A stretch of DNA of 38,331 bases, taken from positions 1 to 38,331 of the forward strand of contig CAJNDD010000017.1 in assembly GCA_905221435.1 (NCBI GenBank). Direction: 5' to 3'. Of this stretch, positions 20,351 to 29,995 are shown in pieces. The notes under the pieces were generated by a model that saw only the letters and a program-made list of their open reading frames with translations, made no database searches and had not been told where the DNA came from. This DNA is from a bacterium. Lineage in GTDB: Bacteria > Bacillota > Bacilli > Lactobacillales > Streptococcaceae. Position numbers and translations under genes: made by a program. Every line of letters starts with the position of its first letter. Within the stretch, counting starts at the first letter, position 1.

Positions 20351-20551
20351 GCTAGGCCAGCAGACCTAGCTATTTTTAAATTTCTTGATTTTCAGTTCAA
20401 ATTGAAACGAAGTGCAATTTGAACTCATCTGCTTCTTTCGCCGTGGTGAAAGTGATGGAACTGATTTATCAGTTCCATCACAGGGGATTTTTGAGACTCT
20501 AGGCTCAAAAATAAGCAATGAAACCATCGGTTTGCTTGCGTCCCTCACCAC
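20351..20551. repeat. Hairpin-rich intergenic element between infB and rbfA
   Basis: Several inverted repeats lie in a row: GCTAGG/CCTAGC (20351-20370); a ten-pair stem 20395-20404/20415-20424; a perfect 13-pair stem 20452-20464/20469-20481 with loop TTTA; a seven-pair stem 20489-20495/20504-20510; and AAACC/GGTTT (20521-20533) flanked by GCAA/TTGC. A seven-pair stem 20443-20449/20545-20551 encloses the last three. The arrangement suggests either a mobile dispersed repeat or a folded RNA in the operon transcript. None of the hairpins has a clear T-tract on the minus strand, so it is unlikely to be a simple terminator. Confidence 0.65.
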
Positions 20552-20572
20552 CTAAGAAAGGAGCAAAAAATC

Positions 20573-23356
20573 TTATCGTTTGATTTCTTCCATGACATAA
20601 GCCTCAATCACATCATCCATCTTGATATCATTGTAGCCATCAATCATCAATCCACCTTCACGACCGTTTGTAACTTCTTTGACGTCGTCTTTGTAGTGTT
20701 TCAAGCTTGCGAGTTCGCCGTCATAGATAACGACACCGTCACGGATAACACGGACTTTAGAGTCACGGGTAACCTTACCATTGATAACCATGAATCCACC
20801 GATGGTTCCCACTTTAGATACCTTGAAGGTTTCACGGATAACTGCTTCACCGATAACTTTTTCTTCGAATTCTGGATCAAGCATCCCTTTCATAGCTTCT
20901 TCCATCTCTTCGATAACCTTATAGATAATGCTGTGGAGACGGATTTCCACATCGTCAGCTTCCGCTTGTTGACGCGCTTGAGGTGTAGGGCGTACGTTGA
21001 AACCAACGATAAAGGCATTTGAAGCTTCCGCAAGAGTCACGTCAGACTCGTTGATAGCACCGACTGCCGAGTGAACGATAGTAACTTTCACACCTTCCAC
21101 ATCGATCTTTTGAAGTGAGGCAGAAAGGGCTTCAACAGAACCTTGTACGTCGGCCTTGATGATAACGTTAACAGACTTAAGTTCACCAGCTTTAAGCGTA
21201 TCAAAGAGGTTTTCAAGGCTGACACGTTGGGTAGCTTGACGTTGTTTCATGAGGGCACGTTTCGCACGCTCTTCACCTGCTGCACGCGCAGATTTTTCAT
21301 CCTCGTAAACAGCAAAGTGGTCACCCGCCATTGGCGCTTCATTCAAACCTGTGATAGAAACTGGTGTTGATGGGCCTGCAACCTTAACACGACGACCAAG
21401 ATCATTGGTCATGGCACGAACACGACCGAAGGTATTTCCGACAACGATAGGATCTTGGACATTCAAGGTACCTTGTTGAACAAGAAGGGTTGCAACCGCA
21501 CCTTTTCCTTTATCCAAGCGAGCTTCGATAACCGTACCGATTGCACGCACTGTTGGGTCTGCCTTGAGTTCTTGGATTTCAGCCACAAGAAGGACTGTTT
21601 CCAAGAGCTCATCGATATTTTGGTTGAATTTAGCTGAGATTTCAACAAATTCAGAATCTCCACCCCAAGCTGTTGACATAACACCATGCTCTGCCAATTC
21701 ACCGATAACACGTTCTGGGTTGGCACCTGGTTTATCAATCTTGTTGATAGCTACGATAATTGGAACGTTAGCCGCTTTTGAGTGGTTGATGGCTTCGATA
21801 GTCTGAGGCATAACCCCGTCATCGGCCGCTACAACCAAGATGGTAATATCGGTAACAGATGCACCACGCGCACGCATAGAGGTAAAGGCCGCGTGTCCTG
21901 GTGTATCAAGGAAGGTAATCTTCTTGCCATTTTCCACGATTTGGTAGGCACCGATATGCTGAGTGATTCCACCTGCTTCACCTGTCGCAACGCGAGAGTT
22001 ACGAAGGGTATCCAAAAGGGTTGTTTTACCATGGTCAACGTGTCCCATGATGGTGACAACTGGTGGACGCTCAACCAATTCATCTTCATTAAGATAGCCA
22101 TCTTCAACAAAGAAACGTTCGATGTCGGCATTATCCACTTCAACCTTTTGTTTGGCTTCGATACCGTAATCCACCATGAGGAGTTCAATGGTTTCTCCAT
22201 CCAAGGATTGGTTTTGTGTGGCCATAACACCCATCATAAAGAGTTTCTTAACGATTTCAGCTGGTTCACGTTTGATACGTTTTGCGATTTCCGCAACAGT
22301 CATACCATCTGTATATTCAAATTCTGTTGGCAATTCATGGAACTTACGCTCTGTAACAGGTTTTGGAGTCTGGTTACGGTTGTTTTGCTTGTTCCCTTTT
22401 TTATTTTTCTTGTTGTTATTCCAGTTACTATTTCTTTGATTTCTCACTTGATTCTGACTACTTCGATTCTTTTGTTGTTTTCTAGGACCATCTTCTTCGT
22501 GATCATAATCGTCACGTTCTTTGTCTGGTCGAGCTTGTTTTTTACGACGTGTATCCACTGGCACTTCTTTCGCTACAGGAGCTACTGTTACTGCTGGCTG
22601 CGTTTGTTCAGCTAGCTTAGCAGCTTCTTCAAAGATTTCCTCTGGCTCCTTGCGTTTATTAGCTTGAGCCAAGGCTTCTTTAGCAGCTTGCGATTGTTTG
22701 AAGCGCTCCTCGCTTGAGCGTGCGTACTCTGCATTTTGCTCTGCTTTTAGGGCTGCCGCACGGGCTTTAAAGTCAACACGTGGTCCAGCTTGTTTTGGCT
22801 GGAAGTCTTGTTGCTGACGGCGATCATTGCCACGATTTCTTTGACCTTGTGGTTTCTTCCCTTGGTCGTTAAAACGGCGATTGTCGCGGTTTCCTTGATC
22901 AGGTTTGCCACCATTACGGCCGTCGTTTTTCGGACGGTTGCCGTTTTGTTGTTGGTCACGGTTATTGCCCTTGTTTTGTTTGCGTCGCTCTGCCTGCTCT
23001 TTGGCACGCGCCTCACGCTCCGCCTTGAAGTTTCGACTCTGTGGTCTTGCGGTCACTACTTTTTCTTCCTTAGGAGCTACAGGTGTAGCTGGTTTGCTTT
23101 CTTCCTTAACGGCAGCTGGTTTAGCTGATGCAGGTTTTTCCGCTTTCTTTTCTACACTTGCTTTTGGTGTCGCAGGTTTTGCTTCTGCTTTCGGAACAAC
23201 AGGTTTAAAGCTAGTTGCGATTTGCTCAGCAGCAGCAGCTTCCACGCTCGATGAGTGGCTTTTCACATCCAAGCCCAACTCTTTTGCACGCGCTACAACT
23301 TCTTTACTTTCTTTTCCAAGTTCTTTTGCGATTTCGTACAATCTTTTCTTAGACAA
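20573..23356 (-). CDS. infB: Translation initiation factor IF-2
   Basis: The GTPase that brings initiator tRNA to the ribosome. It has 927 residues. The N-terminal IF2_N domain (about 1-55, [20 protein letters not shown]) is followed by a long low-complexity linker (about 60-340, Ala/Lys/Pro then Asn/Gln/Arg-rich). A second IF2_N module (about 345-395) precedes the G domain with GHVDHGKTT from G438, DTPGHAAF and NKIDK. The EF-Tu-like domains follow and the protein ends AYVMEEIKR. The Asn/Gln-rich linker is typical of streptococci. Confidence 0.97.
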   Translation of the reverse strand: MSKKRLYEIAKELGKESKEVVARAKELGLDVKSHSSSVEAAAAEQIATSFKPVVPKAEAKPATPKASVEKKAEKPASAKPAAVKEESKPATPVAPKEEKVVTARPQSRNFKAEREARAKEQAERRKQNKGNNRDQQQNGNRPKNDGRNGGKPDQGNRDNRRFNDQGKKPQGQRNRGNDRRQQQDFQPKQAGPRVDFKARAAALKAEQNAEYARSSEERFKQSQAAKEALAQANKRKEPEEIFEEAAKLAEQTQPAVTVAPVAKEVPVDTRRKKQARPDKERDDYDHEEDGPRKQQKNRSSQNQVRNQRNSNWNNNKKNKKGNKQNNRNQTPKPVTERKFHELPTEFEYTDGMTVAEIAKRIKREPAEIVKKLFMMGVMATQNQSLDGETIELLMVDYGIEAKQKVEVDNADIERFFVEDGYLNEDELVERPPVVTIMGHVDHGKTTLLDTLRNSRVATGEAGGITQHIGAYQIVENGKKITFLDTPGHAAFTSMRARGASVTDITILVVAADDGVMPQTIEAINHSKAANVPIIVAINKIDKPGANPERVIGELAEHGVMSTAWGGDSEFVEISAKFNQNIDELLETVLLVAEIQELKADPTVRAIGTVIEARLDKGKGAVATLLVQQGTLNVQDPIVVGNTFGRVRAMTNDLGRRVKVAGPSTPVSITGLNEAPMAGDHFAVYEDEKSARAAGEERAKRALMKQRQATQRVSLENLFDTLKAGELKSVNVIIKADVQGSVEALSASLQKIDVEGVKVTIVHSAVGAINESDVTLAEASNAFIVGFNVRPTPQARQQAEADDVEIRLHSIIYKVIEEMEEAMKGMLDPEFEEKVIGEAVIRETFKVSKVGTIGGFMVINGKVTRDSKVRVIRDGVVIYDGELASLKHYKDDVKEVTNGREGGLMIDGYNDIKMDDVIEAYVMEEIKR

Positions 23357-23372
23357 ATCATGTCCTCCTCTT

Positions 23373-23672
23373 CTATTCCATAAGAGACCTCATTTTCTTT
23401 GTAAATCCAGCATCTGTCACAGCCAAAACCTTTCGCGATTTTCCGACTGCTATGCTTAATTCCAGTGTTGAAAACACGGTTATAACTTCTACTTGATAAT
23501 AGTCACTTTTATCTTGAATCTTCTTGGTCAGATTGGGTCCAGCATCATGGGCTAGAAAGACTAGCTTGGCTTTCTGGTCTTGGATGGCTTTAACCACCAA
23601 TTCCTCACCCGATATGATCCGGTCTGCTCGCTGAGCAAGTCCCAAGAGATTGCTTATCTTTTGCTTATTCAA
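23373..23672 (-). CDS. ylxQ: YlxQ, L7Ae/L30e-family RNA-binding protein
   Basis: A 99-residue protein with the L7Ae fold: [19 protein letters not shown] near the N-terminus and [16 protein letters not shown] in the middle. It is related to ribosomal L7Ae and probably binds kink-turn-like RNA. The start overlaps the end of ylxR by eight bases, and infB follows by 16 bases. Confidence 0.88.
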   Translation of the reverse strand: MNKQKISNLLGLAQRADRIISGEELVVKAIQDQKAKLVFLAHDAGPNLTKKIQDKSDYYQVEVITVFSTLELSIAVGKSRKVLAVTDAGFTKKMRSLME

Positions 23673-23958
23673 GTCCTAACTCTCTTCTTTTCACTTTGTG
23701 ATCAACATAAGCAATCAACTCGTCATAAAAGCTTTCTTCAACTTCCATGTTAAAGCTGCGGTTAAAGACTTTCTTCTTTTTGGCCTCTAGGGCCTCTGCA
23801 TTGTCTAGCTTGATATAAGCGCCACGGCCATTGGCCTTGCCTGTCGGATCGATAAAGACCTGTCCTTCCTTGTTCTTGACAATGCGAAGCAAATCACGCT
23901 TATCAATCACTTCGTTGGATACAACAGACTTGCGCAAAGGGATTTTTCTTGTTTTCAT
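23665..23958 (-). CDS. ylxR: YlxR family protein
   Basis: A basic 97-residue nucleic-acid-binding protein (DUF448). It starts MKTRKIPLRKSVVSNE and includes the conserved GRGAYIKLDNAEAL. In most members the N-terminal region carries R-x-C-hxC-like residues; here no cysteine is present. YlxR proteins have been linked to RNase P and to transcription control. The position between nusA and ylxQ is the conserved one. Confidence 0.9.
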   Translation of the reverse strand: MKTRKIPLRKSVVSNEVIDKRDLLRIVKNKEGQVFIDPTGKANGRGAYIKLDNAEALEAKKKKVFNRSFNMEVEESFYDELIAYVDHKVKRRELGLE

Positions 23959-23979
23959 CTTTCCCTCCTCTAGCAGCTT

Positions 23980-25116
23980 TTATTCTTCTGTCAATTCGTC
24001 CGCAGCTGCGTAATCCACTTGACCTGCTTCTTCCATAGCTTCAAACTCACTGGCAGATTTGATATCGATACGGTAACCCGTCAAGTGAGCTGCCAAGCGA
24101 ACGTTTTGTCCACGACGACCGATAGCAAGAGAAAGCTTGTTATCTGGAACAACGACCAAGGCACGTTTGCTGTCATTTTCATCAAAGATAACTTGGTCAA
24201 CCTCTGCAGGTGCGATAGCATTGTAGATAAACTCAGCTGGATCCGCTACCCACTCGATAACGTCGATGTTTTCTTCGACAGGAATCATGCGGTCGCTCTT
24301 GGCATCGTAACGAGCTGGGTGGAATTTGCTAGTGATTTTCTTGATGTTGGCACCACCACGTCCAACGATTGTCCCGATAGCGTCCACGTTTGGATTGTGG
24401 CTACGAACGGCAACCTTCGTACGGTCACCAGCTTCGCGGGCTACACTCATGATTTCGACAGTTCCATCGTAGACTTCTGGAATTTCTTGTTCCATCAAGC
24501 GTTTGATCATTTCTGGATGGCTACGGCTAACAAATACGTTGACACCACGAGGGTTGTCTTCAACTTTGTAGACATAAACTTCGATACGATCGTGGGAAGC
24601 AAAGACTTCTCCAGGGATTTGGTCTTGTTTTGACAATTGGGCTTCGATGCTGCCAAGGTTGACGTAAATAAAGCGGTTATCAAATCGTTCTACTGTACCA
24701 GACATGATTTCTTGCTCATGTTCTTTATAAGTATTGTAAGTGATGGCACGTGTTTGCTTGCGCATTTTTTCCATGATGGTTTGTTTGGCAGATTGGGCTG
24801 CTACACGACCAAACTCAGCTGGTGCTTCTTCAAACTTGATTTTATCACCAAGTTCATAGGCTGAATTAATGGCAAGGGCATCTTTCAAGCTGATTTCCAA
24901 ACGGCTATCAAATACTTCATCTACAACTTCACGAACAGTATAGACAGTAAAGTCACCTGTTTTTTCATTGAAGTCAATAGCTACGCTGTCAGATTGACCA
25001 TAGCGCCTGCGATAAGCGGAGCGAAGCGACTCTACTACTGCGTCGATGATGTCTTCTTTTTTGATTCCCTTGTCTTCTTCCAAAATGCGGAAGGCCTCTA
25101 GCATTTCTTTACTCAT
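23980..25116 (-). CDS. nusA: Transcription termination/antitermination factor NusA
   Basis: Binds RNA polymerase to control pausing, termination and antitermination. The 378-residue short Firmicute form has an N-terminal polymerase-binding domain (MSKEMLEAFRILEEDKGI), an S1 domain (about 135-200, GTVERFDNRFIYVNLG), and two KH domains. The KH motifs are VGRGGANIKKITSKF and AIGRRGQNVRLAAHL. The C-terminal acidic repeats of the E. coli protein are absent, as expected. Second gene of the operon. Confidence 0.96.
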   Translation of the reverse strand: MSKEMLEAFRILEEDKGIKKEDIIDAVVESLRSAYRRRYGQSDSVAIDFNEKTGDFTVYTVREVVDEVFDSRLEISLKDALAINSAYELGDKIKFEEAPAEFGRVAAQSAKQTIMEKMRKQTRAITYNTYKEHEQEIMSGTVERFDNRFIYVNLGSIEAQLSKQDQIPGEVFASHDRIEVYVYKVEDNPRGVNVFVSRSHPEMIKRLMEQEIPEVYDGTVEIMSVAREAGDRTKVAVRSHNPNVDAIGTIVGRGGANIKKITSKFHPARYDAKSDRMIPVEENIDVIEWVADPAEFIYNAIAPAEVDQVIFDENDSKRALVVVPDNKLSLAIGRRGQNVRLAAHLTGYRIDIKSASEFEAMEEAGQVDYAAADELTEE

Positions 25117-25158
25117 GTTCTTTTTACTTTTGAATCCTCAAAAGCTATCCTTTCTTTT

Positions 25159-25638
25159 CTATAGTTTAACTGCTAAACGTGCTTTTGATACTAAACTGTA
25201 TGGAATTTGGACAGTTTTCTTACGTGTCTTGTCCATATACTCCATAGTCAACTCGTCCTCTTCAAAGGATACCAAGGTACCTTCAAAGACTTTTTGTTTA
25301 TCGATAGCTTGGTAGAGCCCGACATGAATGTATTTCCCAACCGCTCCAGCGACAGCATCCTTGGTTTTCAAAGGACGTTCCAAGCCTGGACTGGTGATTT
25401 CTAGGAAATATTGTTCTGGGAAGGGATCGGGCTTGATGGTGTCTAGGACAGGACTGATGATTTCTGTCAAGTCTGCCGTGTCGTTCAAGGTAATTCCTTC
25501 AGGTTTATCTACAAAAATACTGAGAATCATGTCACTGCCAATCTTTCCATACTCAATATCCACGAGTTCGAAAGGCGCTTGGATGACAGGTTCTACAACC
25601 TCTCTGACTAATTCTACGATTGTCGCGATTGCGTCCAC
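25159..25638 (-). CDS. rimP: Ribosome maturation factor RimP
   Basis: Assembles the 30S subunit. The 159-residue protein begins at [17 protein letters not shown], has the RimP N-domain with [12 protein letters not shown] and [11 protein letters not shown], and ends with a C-terminal SH3-like domain (about 85-159). The frame is open to 25737, but the promoter -10 (25704-25699) lies inside that extension, so the true start is internal. The GTG at 25638 gives the family length, but the AGGAGG touches it with no spacer, so the exact initiation codon deserves care. First gene of the rimP-nusA-ylxR-ylxQ-infB-rbfA operon. Confidence 0.9.
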   Translation of the reverse strand: MDAIATIVELVREVVEPVIQAPFELVDIEYGKIGSDMILSIFVDKPEGITLNDTADLTEIISPVLDTIKPDPFPEQYFLEITSPGLERPLKTKDAVAGAVGKYIHVGLYQAIDKQKVFEGTLVSFEEDELTMEYMDKTRKKTVQIPYSLVSKARLAVKL

Positions 25639-25651
25639 CTCCTCATAAGCA

Positions 25652-25677
25652 AGAGGCGAAGATATTTCCCCGCCTCT
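25652..25677 (-). promoter_or_regulatory. Leader hairpin of the rimP-nusA operon
   Basis: AGAGGCG / CGCCTCT with a 12-base loop sits between the transcription start and the rimP Shine-Dalgarno. It lacks a T-tract, so it is more likely an RNA-stability or translation element than a terminator. Confidence 0.4.
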
Positions 25678-25698
25678 CTTTCTCATATTCTTACTATT

Positions 25699-25727
25699 AG
25701 TATAGCACGTTTGGCAATTTATGTAAA
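25699..25727 (-). promoter_or_regulatory. Promoter of the rimP-nusA-infB-rbfA operon
   Basis: TTTACA (-35, 25727-25722) and TATACT (-10, 25704-25699) with a 17-bp spacer. Confidence 0.75.
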
Positions 25728-25764
25728 GCATAAGCACTCAAACGGCTGGTTTTCAAGCTATTTC

Positions 25765-26400
25765 TTAAAATTCTGCCTCAACTCGGTAAATCACTTGACC
25801 TTTGCTGGAGAATTTTTGCTCATATTCCGTCATGACATTGCCTTCAAAACCACTGGCATGCAGGTCCAGCCAAACCCCATTGAGTTTCATCCCATACTGA
25901 GAAAAGCTCACTAGACTGTACTCAAACAAGCCACGATTGTCTGTCTTGAAATGGATTTCTCCATTTTCAGGCAAGATACGCTTAAAGGTATCCAAGAAAC
26001 TCTTGTAAGTCAAACGACGTTTTTCATGGCGTTTTTTAGGCCAGGGATCTGAAAAGTTTAGGTAGAGACGATCAATCTCACCGTCTTCAAAGTAATCAGT
26101 CAAATCCGAACCATCTACCCACAGCAACTTGATGTTGGGCACTCCAACTTCAAGCACCTTGTCCAAGGCATAACTCAAGACCGACTTTTGGATGTCAATC
26201 CCAATGTAGTTGATGTCAGGATTTTGCTTGGCCATTCCTGATACGAAGGCCCCTTTCCCACTTCCAACTTCTACATGAATAGGATGATCATTTCCAAACA
26301 AGTCTCGCCATTTCCCTTTTGCTTCTAAGGGATTGAGGACCACATACTGGGGATTGGCTTCTAGTAATTCTGTCGCCCCTTTACGATTTCTAACTCTCAT
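25765..26400 (-). CDS. trmB: tRNA (guanine-N7)-methyltransferase TrmB
   Basis: Makes m7G46 in the variable loop of tRNA using SAM. The 211-residue protein has the SAM-binding segment [24 protein letters not shown], and the family signature [21 protein letters not shown] with the downstream [16 protein letters not shown]. Its start overlaps the end of the upstream kinase-like gene by four bases, so the two are translated together. Confidence 0.96.
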   Translation of the reverse strand: MRVRNRKGATELLEANPQYVVLNPLEAKGKWRDLFGNDHPIHVEVGSGKGAFVSGMAKQNPDINYIGIDIQKSVLSYALDKVLEVGVPNIKLLWVDGSDLTDYFEDGEIDRLYLNFSDPWPKKRHEKRRLTYKSFLDTFKRILPENGEIHFKTDNRGLFEYSLVSFSQYGMKLNGVWLDLHASGFEGNVMTEYEQKFSSKGQVIYRVEAEF

Positions 26401-27191
26401 CTCTTCTTTCCATACTTGTCACGGAAGACACGCAAGGCATAAATCTCCCGGTTTACATTATCTAAATCTTGATTTACAAAGTATTTGGCAATCTGGCTCA
26501 AGTAAGAATACTGACCATACCAATACAATTTATCTAACACTGTCTGATTGTACTTATAACCGTAATAAGTTAGCCAATCATGCCAATGTTGCTCTGGAAT
26601 ATAATGACACAGCATATGCGCCACATCAAACATGCGATCCGTCAGGCGAACCGAATCCCAATCCACTAGATAAACGAGCCCACTCTCTGTCTCAATCCAA
26701 TTACTATGGCGAAGATCCCCGTGCACAATCGTTGCATGGTCTTCCCTAAAACCTGGAACTGTCCTGCGCAAATCATCAATCACCGAGTTTAAGTACTGAT
26801 GTCGTTTCAAGACTTCGGGTGCTTCCTGCCTCCAAGACTGCAACAAGTCTAATGGAGTCTCCATGGTATATCCCAAACGGCTCAACTGCTTCATCAAAGG
26901 ACGTGAGCGGTGGAGACGCGTCAAGATATTGATGATCTGCTTGCGGTTCATATCGTGCGGTGTCAAGATTTTGCCCGTCAACCATTCTTGGGCACACATA
27001 TCACGACCATCTGGCAAACGACGAGTCCATAGTAATTGAGGAGCGATTTGTTCTCTGGCTAGGCCAGGTAGGATTGGAGAGGTGTTCATTTTTACAAAAA
27101 CGCGCTTCCCATCAGGGTAGCTTCCCATATAAGCCTTGCCGCTCTTCCCAGGGATAGGGGTCAGCGTTAGCTCATTATCACCCAAGTCCAT
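26397..27191 (-). CDS. YtmP-like phosphotransferase (aminoglycoside/choline kinase fold)
   Basis: A 264-residue protein of the APH/choline kinase superfamily. The catalytic motif is [10 protein letters not shown] and the metal-binding motif LVDWDS. An N-terminal nucleotide lobe includes [12 protein letters not shown]. The substrate is unknown. Coupling to trmB is conserved in streptococci and bacilli (YtmP), which argues for a housekeeping role and against antibiotic resistance. Confidence 0.85.
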   Translation of the reverse strand: MDLGDNELTLTPIPGKSGKAYMGSYPDGKRVFVKMNTSPILPGLAREQIAPQLLWTRRLPDGRDMCAQEWLTGKILTPHDMNRKQIINILTRLHRSRPLMKQLSRLGYTMETPLDLLQSWRQEAPEVLKRHQYLNSVIDDLRRTVPGFREDHATIVHGDLRHSNWIETESGLVYLVDWDSVRLTDRMFDVAHMLCHYIPEQHWHDWLTYYGYKYNQTVLDKLYWYGQYSYLSQIAKYFVNQDLDNVNREIYALRVFRDKYGKKR

Positions 27192-27312
27192 TTCTTTCCT
27201 CCGTATAAAGTTTCCTTATTATTCTACTAGTTTTTGGTCTATTCGTCAACCAGTCCATACCCGATTTTCAAAGAAAAGCCTCTGGATCGGCTTGAGCCAT
27301 TATTATGAAAAG

Positions 27313-27345
27313 AAAAGGGCAAGCATCATCGTCTGCTTACCTTTT
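27313..27345 (-). terminator. Terminator at the end of the blp immunity region
   Basis: On the minus strand AAAAGGTAAGCA / TGCTTGCCCTTTT forms a stem with one mismatch, followed by CTTTTC. It lies just past the pncP stop. Confidence 0.65.
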
Positions 27346-27353
27346 CATGATTT

Positions 27354-27965
27354 TTATAAATAAGTTAAGAGTGGTAAACTGTTGTAAGACATGTGGACTA
27401 AAGTGGAAACCCATAGGTTTTGGCTCTTTTTGTAAGCAACCCCTAGCAACAAGCCTCCAAGTAGATAATAGATAAACGAAGGAAGATCATAAGGAGCATG
27501 CAGGAAAGAGAAGAGAGAGGCAGTCAGTACAAGACCTAGCCAAGAATTTTCAAAAATCGCACCTTGCAAGATTCCTCTAAAAATAAATTCCTCCTGGATA
27601 GGTGCCAAAACTATGACACTTACAATAAAGGAAAGCGAAAGTCCGTTACTAGTTTCCTCAAGGTGTTGGGTTGCTGCACCAGAAGAAACTGAGAAAAAGG
27701 TATGATAACCTATATTTACTAGCACGGTAAGAAGAAAGATTCCAATGAACAGCAAGAGGTGTTTCTTGCTTAAATTACCAAAAGAAATCATGTCAAACCA
27801 TTTCGCATAGCCAAAACTAAGGAAAAGCAAGAGACTCTTTACAACAATGAATGTGTACTGGTGTTGAAAATAATCCCCTTGATTGATGGAATACCCCGCT
27901 GCACCAACGATTACAAATACTAAAAATCCAAAAAACAAGGCATGGCATTTATTGAAAATGGTCAT
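27354..27965 (-). CDS. pncP: CAAX-type membrane protease (PncP-like), blp locus
   Basis: A 203-residue multi-pass membrane protein of the CPBP (Abi/CAAX protease) family. The three conserved motifs are present: QEEFIFRGIL (glutamate pair and arginine), FSFLHAPYD (histidine), and a later small-residue-rich segment LLGGLLLGVAYKKS. About six hydrophobic helices are visible. In pneumococcus, CPBP proteins in the blp locus help bacteriocin immunity. The name is by position and family, since this is the last gene of the locus before the YtmP-like gene. A BOX repeat lies between it and blpZ. Confidence 0.75.
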   Translation of the reverse strand: MTIFNKCHALFFGFLVFVIVGAAGYSINQGDYFQHQYTFIVVKSLLLFLSFGYAKWFDMISFGNLSKKHLLLFIGIFLLTVLVNIGYHTFFSVSSGAATQHLEETSNGLSLSFIVSVIVLAPIQEEFIFRGILQGAIFENSWLGLVLTASLFSFLHAPYDLPSFIYYLLGGLLLGVAYKKSQNLWVSTLVHMSYNSLPLLTYL

Positions 27966-28043
27966 AAAATTAACCTCCTCCTCACCAAACAGACTTTCCT
28001 ACACGTCATCCTTTAGCTCTAGTCTTTCCAAAACAAACCATTA

Positions 28044-28138
28044 TATACTAAATTCAAACCACGTCAACGTCGCCTTGCCGTACTCAAGTACAGCCTGCGG
28101 CTAGTTTCCTAGTTTTCTCTTTGATTTTCATTGAGTAT
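28044..28138. repeat. BOX element (boxA-boxC type)
   Basis: Contains CGTCAACGTCGCCTTGCCGTA, one base from the well-known boxA core, and ends CTAGTTTTCTCTTTGATTTTC-ATTGAGTAT, typical of boxC. No boxB repeat is present. BOX elements are dispersed, non-autonomous repeats of pneumococcus and relatives. Confidence 0.85.
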
Positions 28139-28144
28139 TAGTAA

Positions 28145-28342
28145 CTAAAATCCGACAACATAGCCATCCCCTAAGAATATAGCCATAAAAGCTAGCATGA
28201 GATTCAGGAAATAAAAGACCACCATAGATACAAAGGTTAGCACAAAAACATTAAAGACCATAGTGTCAGAAGCCAAGACTAGAATATAAGACGTCAACCA
28301 GTCTAAGGTTTTTGAATCTAGGAAAAATAAGTGTTTATACAT
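28145..28342 (-). CDS. blpZ: BlpZ-like small membrane protein
   Basis: A 65-residue protein with two hydrophobic helices (about 16-38 and 38-60, VFNVFVLTFVSMVVFYFLNLM). AGGAGG precedes the ATG. Its position directly after blpY and before a CAAX protease matches blpZ in the pneumococcal immunity region. Function unknown; it is thought to contribute to immunity. Confidence 0.65.
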   Translation of the reverse strand: MYKHLFFLDSKTLDWLTSYILVLASDTMVFNVFVLTFVSMVVFYFLNLMLAFMAIFLGDGYVVGF

Positions 28343-28355
28343 GATAACCTCCTCT

Positions 28356-28389
28356 ATGGCTGAAAAGCAAGCCTTTTGGTTTTTTCAGC
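28356..28389 (-). other. Hairpin overlapping the blpY stop codon
   Basis: On the minus strand GCTGAAAA / TTTTCAGC with an 18-base loop includes the blpY TGA. It could stabilise the blpY 3' end or affect blpZ expression; there is no T-tract. Confidence 0.35.
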
Positions 28390-29074
28390 TCAAGATCCTA
28401 TGTAGAAAAGTGAGCAAAAATGGTAAGTTTGCGATGATATTATTAACAATATGAATCGCGTAAGAAGGATAGATACTCTTCGTATAACGTGTCAGACAGG
28501 CAAATAGACAGCCCACTGTCGTATAGACAAAAATATCTGCGAGACTTGGCAAGCTAGAAAAGTGGGGCAAGGCAAATAAGAATGACGGAAAGAGGATATC
28601 TAGCCCCCACCTCGAATTCTTAAAGAAGGCATGTTGAAGCAATCCCCTACATACCAATTCTTCCATCAGAGGTCCTAGTACGATTAAGGTTAGGTAAACA
28701 CCAAACTCCGCAAAATTTGTCTCACTATAAGCAATAAACAAATTCCAACCTTCATTGGTCCCCTGAACATGTTTATCTGTCAGAGAGTTAAAGCAGATAA
28801 GTACAACAGCTGCTAACACCGTCAGAACAGAATAGCTCAACCACTTTTTCCTAGGGATACGAAAGAGATAAGCATGACCCGACCCAACCAAAATCCAAAT
28901 CATCAAGCCGATAAAGAGAAAACTGATGATGTTTCGAATCCAGATAAGATCTCCTACCCAAGACGAGAACTCCCAATAATTTCTCCAAAATTGGGTTGTC
29001 CAAAACAGTCCGAAAAACAGAAATAAATAAGATAAAATTGCACTCGTTTTGAAAAGAGTAGGATGTTTTTTCAT
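28385..29074 (-). CDS. blpY: BlpY-like CAAX protease, blp immunity
   Basis: A 229-residue CPBP-family membrane protein. Motifs: MEELVCRGLLQHAF (Glu-Glu and Arg), FLFALPHFSSLPS (His), and a final helix region with HIVNNIIANLPFLL. About six to seven membrane helices. In pneumococcus BlpY is needed for full immunity to blp bacteriocins. AGGAGG lies six bases before the ATG. Confidence 0.75.
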   Translation of the reverse strand: MKKHPTLFKTSAILSYLFLFFGLFWTTQFWRNYWEFSSWVGDLIWIRNIISFLFIGLMIWILVGSGHAYLFRIPRKKWLSYSVLTVLAAVVLICFNSLTDKHVQGTNEGWNLFIAYSETNFAEFGVYLTLIVLGPLMEELVCRGLLQHAFFKNSRWGLDILFPSFLFALPHFSSLPSLADIFVYTTVGCLFACLTRYTKSIYPSYAIHIVNNIIANLPFLLTFLHRILS

Positions 29075-29124
29075 AGAACTCCTCCTACTATGACCTCCCC
29101 TTGTCAGGCTCTACTACTGTAAAA

Positions 29125-29508
29125 TTAAGAAGGCAGTTTGTTCTTTTTAAGGCTAACCTGACTACTAGATAATAGATACATTAAGGCATTAAAGACAATG
29201 AAAATATGTCCATAAAATAAAATCAACCTCACATCCAAACCAAGATAAAGTTTGAGCATCAAAAAGATGAGCAAAAGAATTTGAAATCATAACGTTTTTC
29301 CAAAAATAAATTTAAAGCGGTTTTGAATGTCTACTTCTTTGATTTTTACTGCCACCCCTTTATTAGCAAGAAGGAAAACGCCTGCTTCAAACAATCCACT
29401 GTAGAGAACAATCCACCCAATCGATACATTAGAGATTTGTAAAAATGTCCCTAAAAGCATATCCAACATACTACTCAAGAAAATAACAAGAAATAACCTG
29501 TATTTCAT
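29125..29508 (-). pseudogene. blpX: blpX-position membrane protein split by an in-frame TGA
   Basis: The first part starts at ATG 29508 (MKYRLFLVIFLSS) with GGAGG nine bases before it and runs 73 residues to TGA at 29289-29287. The same frame continues past the TGA for 53 codons with clear membrane-protein character (segments FQILLLIFLMLKLYLG and FIVFNALMYLL) and stops at TAA 29127-29125, shortly before blpY. Read through, it would be about 126 residues with four membrane helices. This points to a recent nonsense change (for example TGG to TGA) in an immunity-type gene. An upstream in-frame ATG at 29523 overlaps the Shine-Dalgarno and is unlikely. The name is by position only. Confidence 0.65.
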
Positions 29509-29590
29509 ATTAAATACCTCCATTCATTTATTTCACGAACGGTTTAATAGAAGCTTCTAATCAAAAATTCTATACAAAGAGGAAGACAAA

Positions 29591-29995
29591 CTACTTTTTA
29601 TAATACTTCAACCCCCAAATAAGCAGAAGCATGATAATCAAGCAGAGAATAGCGCCAATATAGGCGATTATTTGTTGGTAGAATTCTGCTGCCATGATAC
29701 CTCTATACAAACAAATAATAGACATAAAGCCTGTCAAGCCAATGAACATGAGTTGATTGGTTCTAGGACTAACCAAATCATCATCTTCAAACTCTCTTGT
29801 CCTCATTTCCCTAGTGAGGTAAACAGTAGCCAAAATAGAAGCCGAGTTAATAACCACTAAAAGAAATTGGAAAACCAAGGAAAAATTTAAAAATTGACGA
29901 GATAGAAATAGATAAGTGGAGACAAGCAAGGGCAACTGACCTAGGAACAATCTCGCAAGGAAGATGTTCCGTTTTTTAGCAAGAAAAGTTTTCAT
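29591..29995 (-). CDS. Immunity-like four-helix membrane protein, blp locus
   Basis: A 134-residue protein with a basic start (MKTFLAKKRNIF) and four hydrophobic helices (about 15-32, 38-58, 82-100, 105-127), ending KYYKK. Size and topology fit bacteriocin immunity proteins. Its ATG overlaps the stop of the upstream 54-residue ORF (ATGA), so translation is coupled. The promoter is the BlpR-box promoter at 30214-30277. Not assigned to a named blp gene. Confidence 0.6.
   Translation of the reverse strand: MKTFLAKKRNIFLARLFLGQLPLLVSTYLFLSRQFLNFSLVFQFLLVVINSASILATVYLTREMRTREFEDDDLVSPRTNQLMFIGLTGFMSIICLYRGIMAAEFYQQIIAYIGAILCLIIMLLLIWGLKYYKK

Noticed and set aside
20366..20551. 61-codon minus-strand open frame in the hairpin element
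   Set aside because: It consists almost wholly of inverted repeats and has no convincing start signal; better explained as a structured repeat.
21782..22615. Long plus-strand open frame (277 codons) opposite infB
   Set aside because: It is a shadow of the infB coding sequence; the hydrophobic C-terminal part is the complement of the Asn/Lys-rich linker.
26397..27191. Aminoglycoside resistance gene
   Set aside because: The fold and HGD motif are shared with resistance kinases, but the gene is coupled to trmB as in YtmP, a conserved chromosomal arrangement.
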